A program made the translations under genes and the position numbers. Shown here piece after piece: positions 61,704-64,000 of a stretch of DNA of 64,000 nt; within the stretch, counting starts at the first letter, position 1; each line of letters begins with the position of its first letter. The notes below the pieces were generated by a model. That model saw nothing but the letters and a program-made list of their open reading frames with translations, did no database searches and was not told the origin of the DNA. This DNA is from Syntrophaceticus sp050949745 (lineage in GTDB: Bacteria; Bacillota; DSM-12270; Thermacetogeniales; Thermacetogeniaceae): positions 124,001 to 188,000 of the forward strand of contig JBMNGF010000017.1 of the NCBI GenBank assembly GCA_050949745.1, read 5' to 3'.

Positions 61704-61731
61704 GCACAATTTATTTAAATGGGGGAAAGTC

Positions 61732-62211
61732 CTATGATCGCATTTCCTTTATCAACTGCTTGGCCAGCATGGCACCATCCTTGATCGCTTCATAACCGGT
61801 GCAGCGGCAAAGATGCTTGTTAAGAGCTTTTAAAATAGTATCTTCATCAGCATCTGGGTTATTATCAAACAGTGCTACCAGTTCTGTGACAATGCCAGGT
61901 GTACAAAAACCACACTGAATAGCACCTGAATCAACCAGTGCTTTCTGTACAGGATGAAGTTCCTTACCGTTGGACACACCCTCCACAGTGATCACTTCGC
62001 CACCCTGCACCTTGTCCATGGTTGTGCGACAACTTTTAACTGCTTTGCCATTTAAAATCACCGTGCAGGCACCACATGTATAATTATCACAACCGCGTTT
62101 GGTGCCAGTAAGTTGTAGATCTTCGCGCAACACATCGATCAACACTGTGTCTGCATCCACTTCCACAGTACGTTCGCAACCATTAACTTTAAATGTGTAT
62201 TTTTCAGCCAT
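61732..62211 (-). CDS. Second molybdenum hydroxylase 2Fe-2S subunit
   Basis: A 159-residue ferredoxin with both 2Fe-2S sets (GCDNYTCGACTVIL; CGFCTPGIV and CRCTGYEAI). About half identical by eye to the subunit at 56217. Its ATG overlaps the large-subunit TGA (TGATG), so here the order is large then small. Confidence 0.93.
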   Translation of the reverse strand: MAEKYTFKVNGCERTVEVDADTVLIDVLREDLQLTGTKRGCDNYTCGACTVILNGKAVKSCRTTMDKVQGGEVITVEGVSNGKELHPVQKALVDSGAIQCGFCTPGIVTELVALFDNNPDADEDTILKALNKHLCRCTGYEAIKDGAMLAKQLIKEMRS

Positions 62212-64000
62212 CAGGCATTCTCCTTCCTGTCGGCAAGGGCTTGCTTCATTTTTTCAGGGGTAATTGGTATTTCATAAAAGTCTATGCCCGTAGCATCATA
62301 GATGGCATTTAATATAGCGGGAACTACCGCTAAAAAAGGATGCTCGCCGATGCCCCGCGCCCCATATGGGCCTACTGCCCCTGGGTTTTCAATAAAGTCG
62401 ACAGTAGATTTTGGGGGGATATCTCTCATCTTCGGTATCCGGTATCTGCCATAATGGGGATTTTTCTGGTGGCCCTGCTCATCATATATTAGCTCTTCAT
62501 GAAGAGCCGCTCCAATACCCATCAGCACGCCACCTAAAACAGTGCCCCGCGCCTGCAAGGGATTTATTACCCTACCTATATCAAATGATGAAGCAAAGTG
62601 ATCTACTATAACTCTGCCGGTTTTCTTTTCGACGCGAATCTGTGCACCCTGGGCACCAAAGGTATACTCCACACCTAATGTACCCTGGCCTGTTTCCAGA
62701 TCAGGATTGGAATAGCGTGGCAACCTGGCATCAGAAGAGGCCTGGGCAATCTCACCAATGGTTATACCGTCAGAGGTTATATAACCCCGGGCTAGATCCT
62801 TAACCGCAACCTTGATACTCGGATCATTCCGCAGATAGACGTATTCACCGTTGTAATCCAGCATATCTTCATCAGCTTTAAGCACCTGGGATGCGGTTTT
62901 CTTTAAAATAGCAATGAGTTTGTTGGCAGCTCTTATGACGGCCCGCCCACCCTGCACGGTAAACATAGAGCCGATAGTTTGCCATTCATAGGGAGAAAAC
63001 TGTGTGTCGATCTCCGTATAGCAATGGATCTTCTCGGGTGGGATTTGCAAAGCTTCTGCGGCCACTTGTTTCACCACTGTGCGTAGCCCCTGACCTTGTT
63101 CCGCACCACCCATATTTATCGAGACACTACCATCGATGTTCATCTTCATGTAGCATCCCTTGGTGGAAAACGTGGCTCCTTTGGGCGCTTTTGACAGAGC
63201 GGCAAAACCGCGGCCATAATAGTAGTCTTCATCCTCCTCAGGCTTGTCCCCGTCAAAGATAGCTTCCTGTATTTTTTTGGCGGCAGCTTGCACATCTCCA
63301 TTGGTTTTCCACATCTTTTCTCCAGAGGCCACTATGCTGCCTTCCCTTAGGTAATTCACTTCACGGAGTTTTAAAGGATCCATGTCCAGCTTGCGGGCAA
63401 GCATATCCATCAACCGTTCCGTGGCAAACTGGGCTTCCGGGTGGCCATATCCACGGAAAGCACCTACCGGGGTTGTATTAGTGTACACAGTATAGCCTTC
63501 CATAAAGCAATGCTCGTATTCATAAGGGCCACCGCAATTATGTGTAGCCGTTATCGTAACGTTTACTGGCGTTTCGGCAAAGGCACCTCCTGAATGCAGA
63601 ATCTTGCTTTTTATAGCGACCAACTTGCCGTTTTTCTTTGCTCCCAACTTCATATAAGTACGGATACCATGTCCGGTAAGTGTGCTGGTAAAGTCTTCTC
63701 TACGAGTAGCCACCCATTTTACCGGGCGTCCAGGTACAAAGCTAGCAATCCAGGCTATAGTTAGCTCTACTGTAATATCGGACTTGTAACCAAAACTGCC
63801 ACCGATTTCAGGGATATGCACCCGCACTTCTGAAACCGGCATATCAAATGTGTGAGCCAACTCTTGCCGAATGATAAATGGGCAGACGGAAGATGACCAA
63901 CATTCGATGCTTTGGTCTTCCTTGAACCAGACGATAGAACCGTGAGGCTCCATAGCCGCCGCTGAACCGATGGGGTAATTAAATTCTCCTTCAACAATTA
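62211..64000 (-). CDS. Second molybdenum hydroxylase large subunit (partial, N-terminus outside)
   Basis: At least 596 residues; the frame is open to the window edge (IVEGEFNYPIGSAAAMEPHG at the visible start). IGGSFGYKSD, GAFRGYGHPEAQF, AEQGQGLRT and PYGARGIGEHP (base glutamate region) identify it. It has a substrate-channel set unlike the first hydroxylase, so probably another substrate. The upstream FAD subunit, if any, is outside the window. Confidence 0.92.
   Translation of the reverse strand, partial: IVEGEFNYPIGSAAAMEPHGSIVWFKEDQSIECWSSSVCPFIIRQELAHTFDMPVSEVRVHIPEIGGSFGYKSDITVELTIAWIASFVPGRPVKWVATRREDFTSTLTGHGIRTYMKLGAKKNGKLVAIKSKILHSGGAFAETPVNVTITATHNCGGPYEYEHCFMEGYTVYTNTTPVGAFRGYGHPEAQFATERLMDMLARKLDMDPLKLREVNYLREGSIVASGEKMWKTNGDVQAAAKKIQEAIFDGDKPEEDEDYYYGRGFAALSKAPKGATFSTKGCYMKMNIDGSVSINMGGAEQGQGLRTVVKQVAAEALQIPPEKIHCYTEIDTQFSPYEWQTIGSMFTVQGGRAVIRAANKLIAILKKTASQVLKADEDMLDYNGEYVYLRNDPSIKVAVKDLARGYITSDGITIGEIAQASSDARLPRYSNPDLETGQGTLGVEYTFGAQGAQIRVEKKTGRVIVDHFASSFDIGRVINPLQARGTVLGGVLMGIGAALHEELIYDEQGHQKNPHYGRYRIPKMRDIPPKSTVDFIENPGAVGPYGARGIGEHPFLAVVPAILNAIYDATGIDFYEIPITPEKMKQALADRKENA

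Overview
The window reads as a chromosomal segment of an anaerobic, spore-forming Firmicute of the Clostridia/Peptococcaceae type. The signs are strong AGGAGG ribosome sites with frequent TTG/GTG starts, tRNA genes that encode their CCA ends, a CIRCE-controlled groESL operon, a GerM-like spore lipoprotein, sigma-54 activators, an agr-type peptide system, and oxygen-sensitive enzymes (indolepyruvate:ferredoxin oxidoreductase, molybdenum hydroxylases, an NADH/ferredoxin diaphorase module). I cannot name the species. No rRNA operon, CRISPR array, prophage or intact insertion sequence was seen.

Layout. 1-7.6 kb: a partial tRNA-Leu, a 34-residue membrane peptide, an amidohydrolase, a CooC-like ATPase, and an SDR plus zinc alcohol dehydrogenase pair behind a near-perfect sigma-54 promoter, next to an AcoR-type activator whose N-terminus looks damaged. 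7.8-13.8 kb: recQ bracketed by copies of a short repeat, a paired SMR exporter, tRNA-His/Gln/Lys, rtcB and degV. 14-18.4 kb: an IS605-like remnant without transposase, then paaK-iorAB behind a leader with a promoter, nine NAG triplets at 5-nt period and a terminator, which is the architecture of a TRAP attenuator. 18.6-28 kb: a beta-CASP nuclease, cshA, tRNA-Arg/Gly/Pro, the rdgB-rph-murI/gerM neighbourhood split by an acetate-transporter gene, ylxP and corA. 28-32 kb: a metal hydrolase and an agr-like operon (kinase-less AgrC-like sensor, AgrB, AgrD, then a membrane GGDEF/HD-GYP protein). 32-38 kb: a cobalamin-binding radical SAM protein, a pyruvate-kinase-C-like protein, a polysaccharide deacetylase, and groESL.

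38-64 kb is mostly molybdenum hydroxylase biology. It holds a THEP1-like NTPase, mocA, yqeC, bioY, a FecBCD-type importer that probably carries molybdate or tungstate, a stand-alone XdhC N-domain and a YqeB-XdhC fusion. YqeB, YqeC and MocA mark selenium-dependent molybdenum hydroxylases. The intergenic region before yqeB carries ModE-like palindromes. A NAD kinase and three NuoE/NuoF/NuoG-GltD-like subunits follow, then a complete three-subunit molybdenum hydroxylase. Upstream of that hydroxylase lies an NtrC-type response regulator, a frameshifted GAF-PAS sensor kinase, a candidate sigma-54 promoter and a perfect 16-bp palindrome at enhancer distance. A second hydroxylase (small subunit, and a large subunit running off the edge) ends the window.

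Four observations deserve most attention: the TRAP-like leader on an arylacetate/aromatic amino acid operon; the agr cassette whose only visible output protein is a cyclic-dinucleotide enzyme; the molybdenum cluster wiring (YqeB-XdhC fusion, ModE-like sites, sigma-54 two-component control); and the orphan TnpB-type RNA/right-end remnant. All calls come from reading sequence and motifs; no search or folding program was run.
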